Below are positions 39,520-47,588 of a DNA stretch of 47,616 nucleotides, piece after piece. Origin of the DNA: Phocaeicola_A sp964514145 (GTDB lineage: Bacteria > Bacteroidota > Bacteroidia > Bacteroidales > Bacteroidaceae). The stretch covers positions 1 through 47,616 of the forward strand of contig CAZEPM010000004.1 of NCBI GenBank assembly GCA_964514145.1. The letters are read 5' to 3'. Under the pieces are notes generated by a model. That model worked only from the letters and a program-made list of their open reading frames with translations, did not search any database and was not told the origin of the DNA. How positions within the stretch are numbered: the stretch's first letter is position 1; each line of letters begins with the position of its first letter. The translations under genes and the position numbers were made by a program.

Positions 39520-39915
39520 ATGACAGATCCAATAGCTGATTATTTAACGAGGCTGAGAAACGCAATTAGTGCAAAGCATAGAGTGGTTGAGATTCCGGCC
39601 TCAAATCTGAAGAAAGAGATCACGAAGATCCTTTTTGAGAAAGGGTATATCTTAAACTACAAGTTCGTAGAAGATGGTCCTCAAGGCACTATCAAAGTAG
39701 CCTTGAAGTACGATTCCGTTAACAAGGTTAACGCGATTAAGAAACTGATAAGGATATCTACTCCGGGTTTGCGCAAGTATACCGGTTATAAAGATATGCC
39801 GAGTGTTATTAATGGGTTAGGTATTGCTATTATATCTACATCCAAAGGTGTAATGACAGATAAAGAAGCCGCTGCGATGAAAATTGGCGGTGAAGTTCTT
39901 TGCTATGTCTATTAA
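39520..39915 (+). CDS. rpsH: 30S ribosomal protein S8
   Basis: S8 (uS8) binds helix 21 of 16S rRNA and in E. coli represses the spc operon by binding near rplE. The 131-residue protein has MTDPIADYLTRLRNA and STSKGVMTDKEA at the RNA-binding end. The 59-base gap before it contains TCAGGAGAGTCCTGA (39484-39498), a short hairpin. Confidence 0.97.
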   Translation: MTDPIADYLTRLRNAISAKHRVVEIPASNLKKEITKILFEKGYILNYKFVEDGPQGTIKVALKYDSVNKVNAIKKLIRISTPGLRKYTGYKDMPSVINGLGIAIISTSKGVMTDKEAAAMKIGGEVLCYVY

Positions 39916-39930
39916 GAAGGAGGGTTGTAT

Positions 39931-40500
39931 ATGTCAAGAATTGGAAAATTGCCAGTAAGTATTCCTAGTGGTGTGACTGTAGCCTTTAAGGATGACGTGG
40001 TTACCGTAAAAGGCCCGAAAGGCGAGTTGAGCCAATATGTAAACCCTGCGATTAAGGTTACTATTGAGAACGATCATATTCTTTTTGCTGAAAACGAAGC
40101 CTTGATGCAAGACAATCCTAAACAGCGTCATGCTTACCACGGATTGTATCGCGCATTGGTACACAATATGGTTGTCGGAGTTTCAGAAGGTTATAAGAAG
40201 GAGATGGAATTAGTGGGTGTCGGTTATCGCGCTTCTAATAACGGAAATATCGTGGAACTCTCATTGGGCTATACGCATAATATTTTTATTCAATTGCCTC
40301 CTGAAATTAAAGTTGAGACAAAGACTGAAAGAAATAAGAATCCTCTCATTATATTAGAATCTTGTGACAAGCAACTATTAGGTCAAGTTTGTTCTAAAAT
40401 ACGTTCTTTCCGTAAGCCGGAACCTTATAAAGGTAAAGGTGTTAAGTTTGTTGGTGAGGAAATTCGAAGAAAATCAGGTAAATCAGCAGGTGCTAAATAA
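39931..40500 (+). CDS. rplF: 50S ribosomal protein L6
   Basis: L6 (uL6) lies near the sarcin-ricin loop. I start it at ATG 39931, 6 bases after a strong AAGGAGGG (39917-39924), giving 189 residues beginning MSRIGKLP. An in-frame TTG at 39925 is not needed. The C-terminal KPEPYKGKGVKFVGEEIRRK block is intact. Confidence 0.97.
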   Translation: MSRIGKLPVSIPSGVTVAFKDDVVTVKGPKGELSQYVNPAIKVTIENDHILFAENEALMQDNPKQRHAYHGLYRALVHNMVVGVSEGYKKEMELVGVGYRASNNGNIVELSLGYTHNIFIQLPPEIKVETKTERNKNPLIILESCDKQLLGQVCSKIRSFRKPEPYKGKGVKFVGEEIRRKSGKSAGAK

Positions 40501-40521
40501 TTTACGTAAAATTGTATTATC

Positions 40522-40863
40522 ATGACAACAAAAATAGAAAGACGAATAAGGATTAAACATCGAATCCGGAATAAAATATCGGGTACTGCTGAACGTCCTC
40601 GTATGACTGTTTTTAGAAGCAACAAACAGATTTATGTTCAGCTTATTGATGACAAGGCAGGAAAAACATTGGCAGCTGCTTCTTCATTGGGAATGGACGC
40701 AATGCCTAAAAAAGAGCAAGCTGCAAAAGTGGGCGAATTGATTGCTAAGAGAGCACAAGAGGCTGGCATTACGGATGTGGTTTTCGACCGTAATGGTTAC
40801 TTGTATCATGGAAGAGTGAAAGAGGTTGCGGATGCAGCTCGTAATGGTGGACTTAAATTTTAA
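40522..40863 (+). CDS. rplR: 50S ribosomal protein L18
   Basis: L18 (uL18) binds 5S rRNA with L5. The 113-residue protein has RPRMTVFRSNKQIYVQ and ends in VADAARNGGLKF. The stop overlaps ATG 40863 of the longer rpsE reading (TAATG). Confidence 0.97.
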   Translation: MTTKIERRIRIKHRIRNKISGTAERPRMTVFRSNKQIYVQLIDDKAGKTLAAASSLGMDAMPKKEQAAKVGELIAKRAQEAGITDVVFDRNGYLYHGRVKEVADAARNGGLKF

Positions 40864-40868
40864 TGACT

Positions 40869-41384
40869 ATGGCAGTTAATAATAGAGTGAAAATAACTAG
40901 CGATCTCGAATTAAAAGACAGACTTGTGGCGATCAATCGCGTAACTAAAGTCACCAAAGGAGGTAGAACTTTCAGTTTCTCTGCTATTGTCGTTGTTGGA
41001 AACGAAGATGGTATTATAGGTTGGGGACTGGGTAAAGCCGGTGAAGTAACGGCAGCTATTGCAAAAGGTGTAGAGGCTGCAAAGAAAAATCTTACGAAAG
41101 TACCGGTATTGAAAGGCACGGTTCCGCATGAGCAAGCTGCCAAATTTGGTGGAGCCGAAGTGTTCATAAAGCCGGCCTCTGCCGGTACCGGTGTTGTAGC
41201 CGGTGGTGCTATGCGTGCTGTGCTCGAGAGTGTTGGTATTACTGATGTCTTGGCTAAATCAAAAGGTTCCTCTAATCCTCACAATCTAGTTAAAGCTACA
41301 ATTCTAGCTTTGAGTGAAATGAGAGACGCAAAGATGGTAGCCCAGAATAGAGGAATAAGTATAGAAAAAGTATTTAGAGGATAA
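40869..41384 (+). CDS. rpsE: 30S ribosomal protein S5
   Basis: S5 (uS5) helps in mRNA unwinding and accuracy. From ATG 40869 it has 171 residues. ATG 40863 would add MT and overlaps the rplR stop, so either may be used. The GGRTFSFSAIVVVGNEDG and GTGVVAGGAMRAVLESVGI blocks are intact. Confidence 0.97.
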   Translation: MAVNNRVKITSDLELKDRLVAINRVTKVTKGGRTFSFSAIVVVGNEDGIIGWGLGKAGEVTAAIAKGVEAAKKNLTKVPVLKGTVPHEQAAKFGGAEVFIKPASAGTGVVAGGAMRAVLESVGITDVLAKSKGSSNPHNLVKATILALSEMRDAKMVAQNRGISIEKVFRG

Positions 41385-41396
41385 AGGAGGAATATT

Positions 41397-41573
41397 ATGT
41401 CAACTATTAAGATTAAGCAGGTAAAAAGCAGAATTGGTGCTCCGATCGACCAGAAAAGAACACTCGATGCCCTGGGACTTCGTAAAATAAATCAAGTGGT
41501 TGAATACGAAGCGACTCCTTCAATTCTTGGAATGGTTGCAAAGGTAAAACATCTGGTAACCATCGTGAAGTAA
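41397..41573 (+). CDS. rpmD: 50S ribosomal protein L30
   Basis: L30 (uL30) is a small 50S protein. ATG 41397 to TAA 41571-41573 gives 58 residues, beginning MSTIKIKQVKSRIGAP, with LDALGLRKINQVV and ending HLVTIVK, all typical. A full AAAGGAGG Shine-Dalgarno lies 6 bases upstream (41383-41390). Confidence 0.97.
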   Translation: MSTIKIKQVKSRIGAPIDQKRTLDALGLRKINQVVEYEATPSILGMVAKVKHLVTIVK

Positions 41574-41603
41574 TGATTTGTTGAATAAAAATTAATTCTC
41601 GAT

Positions 41604-42050
41604 ATGAAATTACATAGTTTGAAACCTGCTCCGGGCTCAACGCGAACAAGAAAAAGAATCGGACGTGGTCCGGGGTCTGGTTTGGGTGGAACCTCTACAA
41701 GAGGACATAAAGGAGCAAAACAGAGATCAGGTTATTCTAAGAAAATAGGTTTTGAAGGAGGTCAGATGCCGCTTCAACGTCGGGTTCCTAAATTTGGTTT
41801 TAAGAACATTAATCGGGTGGAGTACAAGGCTATCAACCTTAATGTGATCCAAGCCTTGGCTGAAGCTAAGAACCTTGAAAAAGTAAGCATTGATGATTTG
41901 CGTGCTGCAGGATTTATCTCTTCAAAACAATTAGTGAAAGTATTAGGTAACGGAAGTTTGACTGTAAAACTAGATGTAGAAGCTCATGCTTTTTCTAAGA
42001 GTGCAGTTGCCGCTATCGAGGCTTTGGGTGGTAATGCTGTAAAACTCTGA
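41604..42050 (+). CDS. rplO: 50S ribosomal protein L15
   Basis: L15 (uL15) is a late assembly protein. The 148-residue protein has the basic glycine-rich N-terminus RIGRGPGSGLGGTSTRGHKGAKQRSG in parts and FEGGQMPLQRRVPKFGF. It ends 4 bases before secY. Confidence 0.98.
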   Translation: MKLHSLKPAPGSTRTRKRIGRGPGSGLGGTSTRGHKGAKQRSGYSKKIGFEGGQMPLQRRVPKFGFKNINRVEYKAINLNVIQALAEAKNLEKVSIDDLRAAGFISSKQLVKVLGNGSLTVKLDVEAHAFSKSAVAAIEALGGNAVKL

Positions 42051-42054
42051 TTCG

Positions 42055-43401
42055 ATGAGACGATCTATTGAAACATTAAAAAATATATGGAAGATTGAGG
42101 ATCTGAGAAAGCGGATCCTCATCACTATATTGTTTGTCGCTATTTATCGATTTGGTTCATATGTTGTCTTGCCGGGTATAGACCCTAAGATGCTGGCCAA
42201 TTTACATGCACAAACTAGTGAAGGACTGTTGGCTCTGTTGAATATGTTTTCTGGTGGTGCTTTCTCCAATGCTTCCATTTTTGCGTTGGGTATCATGCCC
42301 TACATTTCTGCATCAATCGTGATTCAGCTGTTGGCAGTAGCCGTTCCGTATTTTCAGAAAATACAACGCGAAGGTGAGAGCGGAAGAAGAAAGATAAATC
42401 AATACACGCGTTATTTAACGATTGCGATTCTCTTGTTTCAAGCACCATCCTATCTGTTGAACTTAAAATCGCAAGCGGGCGCTTCATTAAATGCTTCATT
42501 AGATTGGACATTATTTATGATATCCTCGACCGTCATACTGGCCGCAGGCAGTATGTTTATCTTGTGGCTAGGCGAGAGAATCACCGATAAAGGCGTCGGC
42601 AATGGTATCTCATTCATCATCTTGATCGGTATCATAGCCCGTCTGCCGCAATCTCTGGCTCAGGAGTTTGTCTCAAGATTAAACTCGCCGGGCGCAGGAG
42701 GTCTGATCATGTTTTTGTTCGAGATAATATTCCTGTTGCTTGTAATTGTTGCTGCGATTATGTTGGTTCGCGGCACACGCAAGATTCCCGTACAATACGC
42801 TAAGCGCATTGTCGGCAACAAGCAATATGGCGGTGCCAGACAATATATCCCGCTGAAAGTAAATGCGGCAAACGTGATGCCTATTATTTTTGCGCAAGCA
42901 ATCATGTTTATTCCGGCTACGTTGGTCAACTTCTCATCCCAAAATGGCGAGATAAGCTCCGTAGCTTTGGCATTGAGCGACTATACCGGCTTCTGGTATA
43001 ATCTGGTTTTTGCCATTCTGATCATCTTGTTTACCTATTTCTATACGGCAATCACGATTAACCCGAATCAGATGGCAGAAGACATGAAGCGAAACAATGG
43101 CTTTATTCCAGGTATCAAACCGGGAAAAAATACTGCCGAATACATTGACGTCATCATGTCGCGCATAACCTTGCCGGGATCGATGTTTTTGGCAATCATC
43201 GCTATCCTGCCTGCTTTTGCTGGGATTTTTGGTGTACAGACAGAGTTTGCTCATTTCTTTGGAGGAACCTCTTTGTTGATCCTAGTAGGTGTCGTTCTTG
43301 ATACGTTGCAGCAGGTAGAAAGTCATCTGTTGATGAGACATTACGATGGCTTGCTTCAGTCAGGACGGATCAAAGGTCGGTCAGACATATCGGCTTATTA
43401 A
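42055..43401 (+). CDS. secY: Preprotein translocase subunit SecY
   Basis: SecY is the ten-helix channel of the Sec translocon, which exports the lipoproteins and receptor of this window. The 448-residue protein has the plug-region GGAFSNASIFALGIMPYISASI, the GERITDKGVGNGIS loop and the cytoplasmic RGTRKIPVQYAKR loop that contacts SecA and the ribosome. It lies between rplO and the map-like gene. Confidence 0.98.
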   Translation: MRRSIETLKNIWKIEDLRKRILITILFVAIYRFGSYVVLPGIDPKMLANLHAQTSEGLLALLNMFSGGAFSNASIFALGIMPYISASIVIQLLAVAVPYFQKIQREGESGRRKINQYTRYLTIAILLFQAPSYLLNLKSQAGASLNASLDWTLFMISSTVILAAGSMFILWLGERITDKGVGNGISFIILIGIIARLPQSLAQEFVSRLNSPGAGGLIMFLFEIIFLLLVIVAAIMLVRGTRKIPVQYAKRIVGNKQYGGARQYIPLKVNAANVMPIIFAQAIMFIPATLVNFSSQNGEISSVALALSDYTGFWYNLVFAILIILFTYFYTAITINPNQMAEDMKRNNGFIPGIKPGKNTAEYIDVIMSRITLPGSMFLAIIAILPAFAGIFGVQTEFAHFFGGTSLLILVGVVLDTLQQVESHLLMRHYDGLLQSGRIKGRSDISAY

Positions 43402-43404
43402 TGA

Positions 43405-44193
43405 ATGATATTTCTTAAAACAGTAGACGAAATAGAACAACTGCGCCAAAGCAATCTTCTTGTCGGAAGAGCTTTGGCGGAAGTTGCCAAACAAATAAAA
43501 CCAGATGCTACACCTTTAATGCTGGATCGGGTTGCGGAAAGATTTATCCTAGATAACGGCGGTATCCCATTATCTGTAAACTTTCCAAACTATGCTGAAC
43601 AAAACCCATTGAACGCCATTGCATTAATGATAAATGGGCAGATTGTCAGTGAAAAAACGATTGATCATCCTTTGAAAGAAGGAGACATCATAGCCGTCAG
43701 TTGCGGCACTTGCTTGCATGGCTTTTTTGGTTTCTCTTCTTATACGTTTTGCGTGGGAAATCGGGCTGATCAGGAAGTAAAGCAGCTGTTGAACACAGCA
43801 GAAGCAGCCTTACATCAGGGCGTGGCGACAGCTGTTCACGGCAAACGAATTGGCGATATAAGCCATGCTGTTCGGAATTATGCCGCAACACATGCTTGCC
43901 GGATTGTTCAAAAATCTGTCGGTCATGGAATTGGGATGCAACTGTGCGAAGGACCGGATATCGTCCTAGACGAGAAGCAAGGTCGAGGTGTAATGTTGAA
44001 ACATGGGATGTGTATGGTTATAGAACCAATGGTCAGTAGTCATGTAGGCAAAACACGAGGTCGCACGGCAATGAAAAACGACAAGAATCGTATGGCCTGT
44101 TTCGGACAGACCATTGCCGTCCAGAAAGGTCGGGCAGAAATTTTGTCGGCATTTGATTTTATCGAAGAAGTTTTAGGAAAACAAGTAATTTAA
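43405..44193 (+). CDS. Methionine aminopeptidase-like protein with degenerate active site
   Basis: The gene occupies the usual map position between secY and infA and the 262-residue protein aligns over its full length with type I methionine aminopeptidase, including VGHGIG (H174) and VIEPM (E207). The other catalytic positions are changed. By alignment with the E. coli enzyme, the metal aspartates 97 and 108 correspond to S99 (AVSCGT) and F110 (FGFSSYTF), glutamate 235 to G234 (CFGQTIAV), and the catalytic histidines 79 and 178 to S82 and C181. Only two of five metal ligands remain. The frame is intact, so the protein is probably made. A true MetAP must then be encoded elsewhere. It may keep a ribosome-associated role, which is inference. 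Confidence 0.85.
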   Translation: MIFLKTVDEIEQLRQSNLLVGRALAEVAKQIKPDATPLMLDRVAERFILDNGGIPLSVNFPNYAEQNPLNAIALMINGQIVSEKTIDHPLKEGDIIAVSCGTCLHGFFGFSSYTFCVGNRADQEVKQLLNTAEAALHQGVATAVHGKRIGDISHAVRNYAATHACRIVQKSVGHGIGMQLCEGPDIVLDEKQGRGVMLKHGMCMVIEPMVSSHVGKTRGRTAMKNDKNRMACFGQTIAVQKGRAEILSAFDFIEEVLGKQVI

Positions 44194-44194
44194 T

Positions 44195-44413
44195 ATGGCA
44201 AAACAAGCTGCAATAGAACAAGAAGGAGTTATTGTCGAGGCATTGTCAAATGCAATGTTTCGCGTAGAGTTAGAGAATGGGCATGAGATAACGGCTCATA
44301 TCTCGGGGAAAATGAGAATGCATTACATAAAAATTTTGCCCGGCGATAAGGTGAAGGTAGAAATGTCTCCTTACGATTTATCAAAAGGGCGCATTATTTT
44401 TAGATATAAATAA
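44195..44413 (+). CDS. infA: Translation initiation factor IF-1
   Basis: IF-1 binds the 30S A site during initiation. The 72-residue OB-fold protein has the conserved FRVELENGHEITAHISGKMR and MSPYDLSKGRIIFRYK ends. It starts 1 base after the map-like gene, so the reading frame upstream is likely still translated. Confidence 0.97.
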   Translation: MAKQAAIEQEGVIVEALSNAMFRVELENGHEITAHISGKMRMHYIKILPGDKVKVEMSPYDLSKGRIIFRYK

Positions 44414-44424
44414 CACATAACGAT

Positions 44425-44541
44425 ATGAAAGTAAGAGCATCTTTAAAGAAACGTACGCCAGAATGTAAAATTGTAAGACGTAATGGCCGATTGTATGTAA
44501 TTAATAAGAAAAATCCTAAGTATAAACAACGTCAAGGATAA
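44425..44541 (+). CDS. rpmJ: 50S ribosomal protein L36, zinc-free form
   Basis: ATG 44425 to TAA 44539-44541 gives 38 residues of bL36, beginning MKVRASLKKRTPEC and ending KYKQRQG. The zinc ligands of the standard form (Cys11, Cys14, Cys27, His33) are here T11, C14, N27 and Y33, so it cannot bind zinc. Zinc-free L36 is common in Bacteroidota. Confidence 0.96.
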   Translation: MKVRASLKKRTPECKIVRRNGRLYVINKKNPKYKQRQG

Positions 44542-44546
44542 TTTAT

Positions 44547-44554
44547 TATTTTTG
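44547..44554 (+). promoter_or_regulatory. Possible internal promoter -7 element before rpsM
   Basis: TATTTTTG in the 34-base gap between rpmJ and rpsM matches TAnnTTTG, 22 bases before the rpsM start. No TTG is at the right distance, so evidence is weak. An internal promoter for rpsM-rpsK-rpsD-rpoA-rplQ would be sensible. Confidence 0.3.
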
Positions 44555-44575
44555 CAAGAAAATTTCAATTAGTAT

Positions 44576-44956
44576 ATGGCTATAAGAATAGTTGGTGTAG
44601 ATTTGCCTCAGAATAAGCGAGGTGAGATAGCGTTAACCTATATATATGGTATAGGTCGTAGTAGCTCAGCCAAGATATTGGACAAGGCTGGTGTAGACAG
44701 AGATTTGAAAGTGAAGGACTGGACTGATGATCAGGCTGCTAAAATACGTGAGATTATTGGTGCAGAGTATAAAGTAGAAGGAGATTTGCGTTCTGAAGTG
44801 CAATTAAACATTAAGCGATTAATGGATATTGGTTGTTATCGTGGCATTCGCCATCGTTTGGGCTTGCCGGTTAGAGGACAGAGCACGAAGAACAATGCAC
44901 GTACTCGTAAAGGAAGAAAGAAAACAGTTGCAAATAAGAAAAAAGCTACTAAATAA
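44576..44956 (+). CDS. rpsM: 30S ribosomal protein S13
   Basis: S13 (uS13) contacts the P-site tRNA and L5. The 126-residue protein has RIVGVDLPQNKRGEIALTYIYGIG in parts and the RGIRHRLGLPVRGQSTKNNARTRKG basic tail. It starts the alpha-operon part of the cluster. Confidence 0.98.
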   Translation: MAIRIVGVDLPQNKRGEIALTYIYGIGRSSSAKILDKAGVDRDLKVKDWTDDQAAKIREIIGAEYKVEGDLRSEVQLNIKRLMDIGCYRGIRHRLGLPVRGQSTKNNARTRKGRKKTVANKKKATK

Positions 44957-44967
44957 CATTCATTGAT

Positions 44968-45357
44968 ATGGCAAAAAAAACAGTCGCAGCTAAAAAGAGA
45001 AATGTAAAGGTAGATGCAAACGGACAGTTGCATGTGCATTCTTCTTTCAATAATATTATCGTTTCTCTTGCAAACAGTGAAGGTCAGGTTATCTCGTGGT
45101 CTTCTGCTGGTAAGATGGGATTCAGAGGTTCGAAGAAGAACACTCCGTATGCAGCTCAGATGGCCGCACAAGATTGTGCAAAGGTTGCTTATGACCTTGG
45201 TCTTAGAAAAGTAAAAGCTTATGTAAAAGGTCCCGGTAATGGACGTGAGTCTGCTATCAGAACAATACATGGAGCCGGTATCGAGGTTACGGAAATTATA
45301 GACGTAACACCGCTTCCACACAACGGTTGTCGTCCTCCAAAGAGAAGAAGAGTATAA
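44968..45357 (+). CDS. rpsK: 30S ribosomal protein S11
   Basis: S11 (uS11) forms part of the platform and helps select correct tRNA. The 129-residue protein has HVHSSFNNIIVSL and the end TPLPHNGCRPPKRRRV. A 126-base gap with secondary structure follows. Confidence 0.98.
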   Translation: MAKKTVAAKKRNVKVDANGQLHVHSSFNNIIVSLANSEGQVISWSSAGKMGFRGSKKNTPYAAQMAAQDCAKVAYDLGLRKVKAYVKGPGNGRESAIRTIHGAGIEVTEIIDVTPLPHNGCRPPKRRRV

Positions 45358-45380
45358 TAAAGAGATAACCTGTATAAAAA

Positions 45381-45455
45381 ATGAAACTTGAATTGGTATT
45401 TTCATGGATTGCATTTCCTTTCTGCAATCGCGGCTGCTACAATTTGAGTTCATGA
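45381..45455 (+). promoter_or_regulatory. Structured element and small frame between rpsK and rpsD
   Basis: ATGAAACTTGAATT (45381-45394) and AATTTGAGTTCAT (45441-45453) form an imperfect outer stem, and GATTGCA (45407-45413) pairs perfectly with TGCAATC (45423-45429) around a 9-base loop. The same stretch is an open frame of 24 codons (ATG 45381 to TGA 45453-45455) with three aromatic and two cysteine residues. It lies just before rpsD. S4 represses its own operon in several bacteria, so a leader for S4 is the most likely reading. Confidence 0.5.
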
Positions 45456-45483
45456 AGTAAACTATTAAATTTAAAGATTAAAA

Positions 45484-46089
45484 ATGGCTAGATATACTGG
45501 ACCAAAATCAAGAATTGCTCGTAAATTCGGTGAAGCTATTTTCGGCGCAGATAAAGTTTTGTCTAAGAGAAATTTTCCTCCCGGACAACACGGAAACTCT
45601 AGAAGAAGAAAAACTTCGGAGTATGGTGTCATGTTGGCTGAAAAACAGAAAGCAAAATACACATATGGTGTATTGGAAAAACAATTTAGAAACATGTTTG
45701 AAAAGGCCTCGAGATCTAACGGTATTACTGGTGAATTGTTACTCCAAGCTTTAGAATCCCGCCTTGATAATCTTGTTTTCCGTTTGGGTATTGCTCCAAC
45801 TCGTGCGGCAGCCCGCCAATTGGTAGGACATAAACACATCGTGGTTGATGGAAATGTGGTGAATATTCCTTCATATACCGTAAAACCAGGTCAGATTGTA
45901 GGTGTTCGTGAGAAATCTAAATCTTTGGAACTGATTGCAAATTCATTAGCAGGTTTTAATCATAGCAAGTATCCTTGGCTCGAATGGGACGAAAATGCTA
46001 AAGCCGGAAAATATTTGCATATACCAGAAAGAGCAGATATCCCCGAAAACATTAAAGAACAGTTGATCGTTGAGTTGTACTCTAAATAA
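45484..46089 (+). CDS. rpsD: 30S ribosomal protein S4
   Basis: S4 (uS4) is a primary assembly protein and fidelity factor, and often autoregulates translation. The 201-residue protein begins MARYTGPKSRIARKFG. It lacks the N-terminal zinc cysteines and has the S4 RNA-binding domain with RLDNLVFRLGIAPTRAAARQLVGHKHI in parts. The structured element at 45381-45455 lies upstream. Confidence 0.98.
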   Translation: MARYTGPKSRIARKFGEAIFGADKVLSKRNFPPGQHGNSRRRKTSEYGVMLAEKQKAKYTYGVLEKQFRNMFEKASRSNGITGELLLQALESRLDNLVFRLGIAPTRAAARQLVGHKHIVVDGNVVNIPSYTVKPGQIVGVREKSKSLELIANSLAGFNHSKYPWLEWDENAKAGKYLHIPERADIPENIKEQLIVELYSK

Positions 46090-46097
46090 TTAATTTC

Positions 46098-47090
46098 ATG
46101 GCAATATTAGCATTTCAAAAACCTGATAAAGTATTAATGTTGGAAGCGGATTCAAAATTTGGTAAGTTTGAGTTCCGTCCGCTTGAACCCGGCTTTGGTA
46201 TTACTGTAGGTAACGCTTTGCGCCGTATTCTTCTTTCCTCACTTGAAGGTTTTGCGATCAATACCATTCGTATTGCTGGGGTTGAACATGAATTCTCTTC
46301 TGTTCCGGGAGTGAAAGAAGATGTGACCAATATTATTTTGAATCTGAAGAAAGTTAGATTCAAACAAATAGTAGAAGAATTCGAAAATGAAAAAGTATCC
46401 ATTACTGTTGAAAATTCGGAAGAATTTAAAGCTGGTGATATCGGTAGATATTTGACTGGATTTGAAGTGTTAAATCCTGAATTGGTTATTTGCCATTTAG
46501 ATTCGAAAGCAACTTTACAGATTGATTTGACTATAAATAAAGGGCGTGGATATGTGCCCGCAGACGAAAATAGGGAGTATTGTACGGACGTCAATGTAAT
46601 TCCTATTGATTCTATTTACACTCCGATTCGTAATGTCAAATATCAAATAGAACCTTTTCGCGTTGAGCAGAAAACAGACTATGACAAGTTGGTACTTGAA
46701 ATTATGACGGATGGTTCCATTCACCCAAAGGATGCTTTGAAAGAAGCAGCCAAGATTTTGATTTATCACTTCATGCTCTTCTCTGATGAAAAAATCACGT
46801 TAGAGACCGTAGATGCCGACGGTAACGAAGAATTCGATGAAGAAGTCTTACATATGCGTCAGCTGTTGAAAACGAAGTTGGTAGATATGAATCTTTCAGT
46901 CCGTGCCTTAAACTGCCTGAAAGCTGCCGATGTAGAAACGTTGGGAGATTTGGTGCAGTTTAATAAAACTGACCTGCTCAAGTTCAGAAACTTTGGTAAG
47001 AAATCGCTTACGGAGCTTGATGATTTGCTCGAAAGTCTGAATCTGTCGTTTGGAACTGACATTTCTAAGTATAAATTAGATAAAGAATAA
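46098..47090 (+). CDS. rpoA: RNA polymerase subunit alpha
   Basis: The alpha subunit forms the platform of RNA polymerase and its C-terminal domain contacts promoters and activators such as AraC family proteins. The 330-residue protein has the N-terminal dimerisation domain with EPGFGITVGNALRRILLSSLEG in parts and a C-terminal domain with two helix-hairpin-helix motifs, LSVRALNCLKAADVETLGDLV and FRNFGKKSLTELDDLL. It starts 8 bases after rpsD. Confidence 0.98.
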   Translation: MAILAFQKPDKVLMLEADSKFGKFEFRPLEPGFGITVGNALRRILLSSLEGFAINTIRIAGVEHEFSSVPGVKEDVTNIILNLKKVRFKQIVEEFENEKVSITVENSEEFKAGDIGRYLTGFEVLNPELVICHLDSKATLQIDLTINKGRGYVPADENREYCTDVNVIPIDSIYTPIRNVKYQIEPFRVEQKTDYDKLVLEIMTDGSIHPKDALKEAAKILIYHFMLFSDEKITLETVDADGNEEFDEEVLHMRQLLKTKLVDMNLSVRALNCLKAADVETLGDLVQFNKTDLLKFRNFGKKSLTELDDLLESLNLSFGTDISKYKLDKE

Positions 47091-47096
47091 AAACAA

Positions 47097-47588
47097 ATGA
47101 GACACAATAAGAAATTCAACCATTTAGGTCGTACTGCTTCTCATAGAAAAGCAATGTTGGCAAACATGGCCGTTTCTTTGATCAAGCACAAAAGAATCAC
47201 TACGACCTTAGCAAAGGCAAAAGCATTGAAAAAATATGTAGAACCTTTGATTACGAAATCTAAAAACGATACAACAAACTCACGCCGTGTCGTATTTAGC
47301 TATTTGCAAGATAAATATGCAGTAACAGAGCTGTTTAAGGAAATCTCTCTGAAAATTGCAGACCGTCCGGGAGGATATACGCGCATTATCAAGTTAGGTC
47401 AACGTGCCAGCGATTCTGCAGAAATGTGCTTTATTGAATTAGTTGACTACAATGATAATATGGCTAAAGACAAGGTCGCAAAGAAATCTACTCGTACGCG
47501 CCGTTCAGGAAAGAAAACTACAGCTGTTTCTGTTGAAACTCCAGAAAAGACGGAAACTCCGCAGGAAGAAGTTTCTAAAGCAGAATAA
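47097..47588 (+). CDS. rplQ: 50S ribosomal protein L17
   Basis: L17 (bL17) lies near the tunnel exit. The 163-residue protein has the core MRHNKKFNHLGRTASHRKAML and a C-terminal extension of about 40 residues, basic then acidic (KKSTRTRRSGKKTTAVSVETPEKTETPQEE in parts). The extension is disordered in appearance and typical of Bacteroidota. It is the last gene of the cluster, and the window ends 28 bases later without a visible terminator. Confidence 0.97.
   Translation: MRHNKKFNHLGRTASHRKAMLANMAVSLIKHKRITTTLAKAKALKKYVEPLITKSKNDTTNSRRVVFSYLQDKYAVTELFKEISLKIADRPGGYTRIIKLGQRASDSAEMCFIELVDYNDNMAKDKVAKKSTRTRRSGKKTTAVSVETPEKTETPQEEVSKAE

Noticed and set aside
45014..45214. Alternative frame inside rpsK
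   Set aside because: It is wholly inside S11 in another frame and has no coding support.
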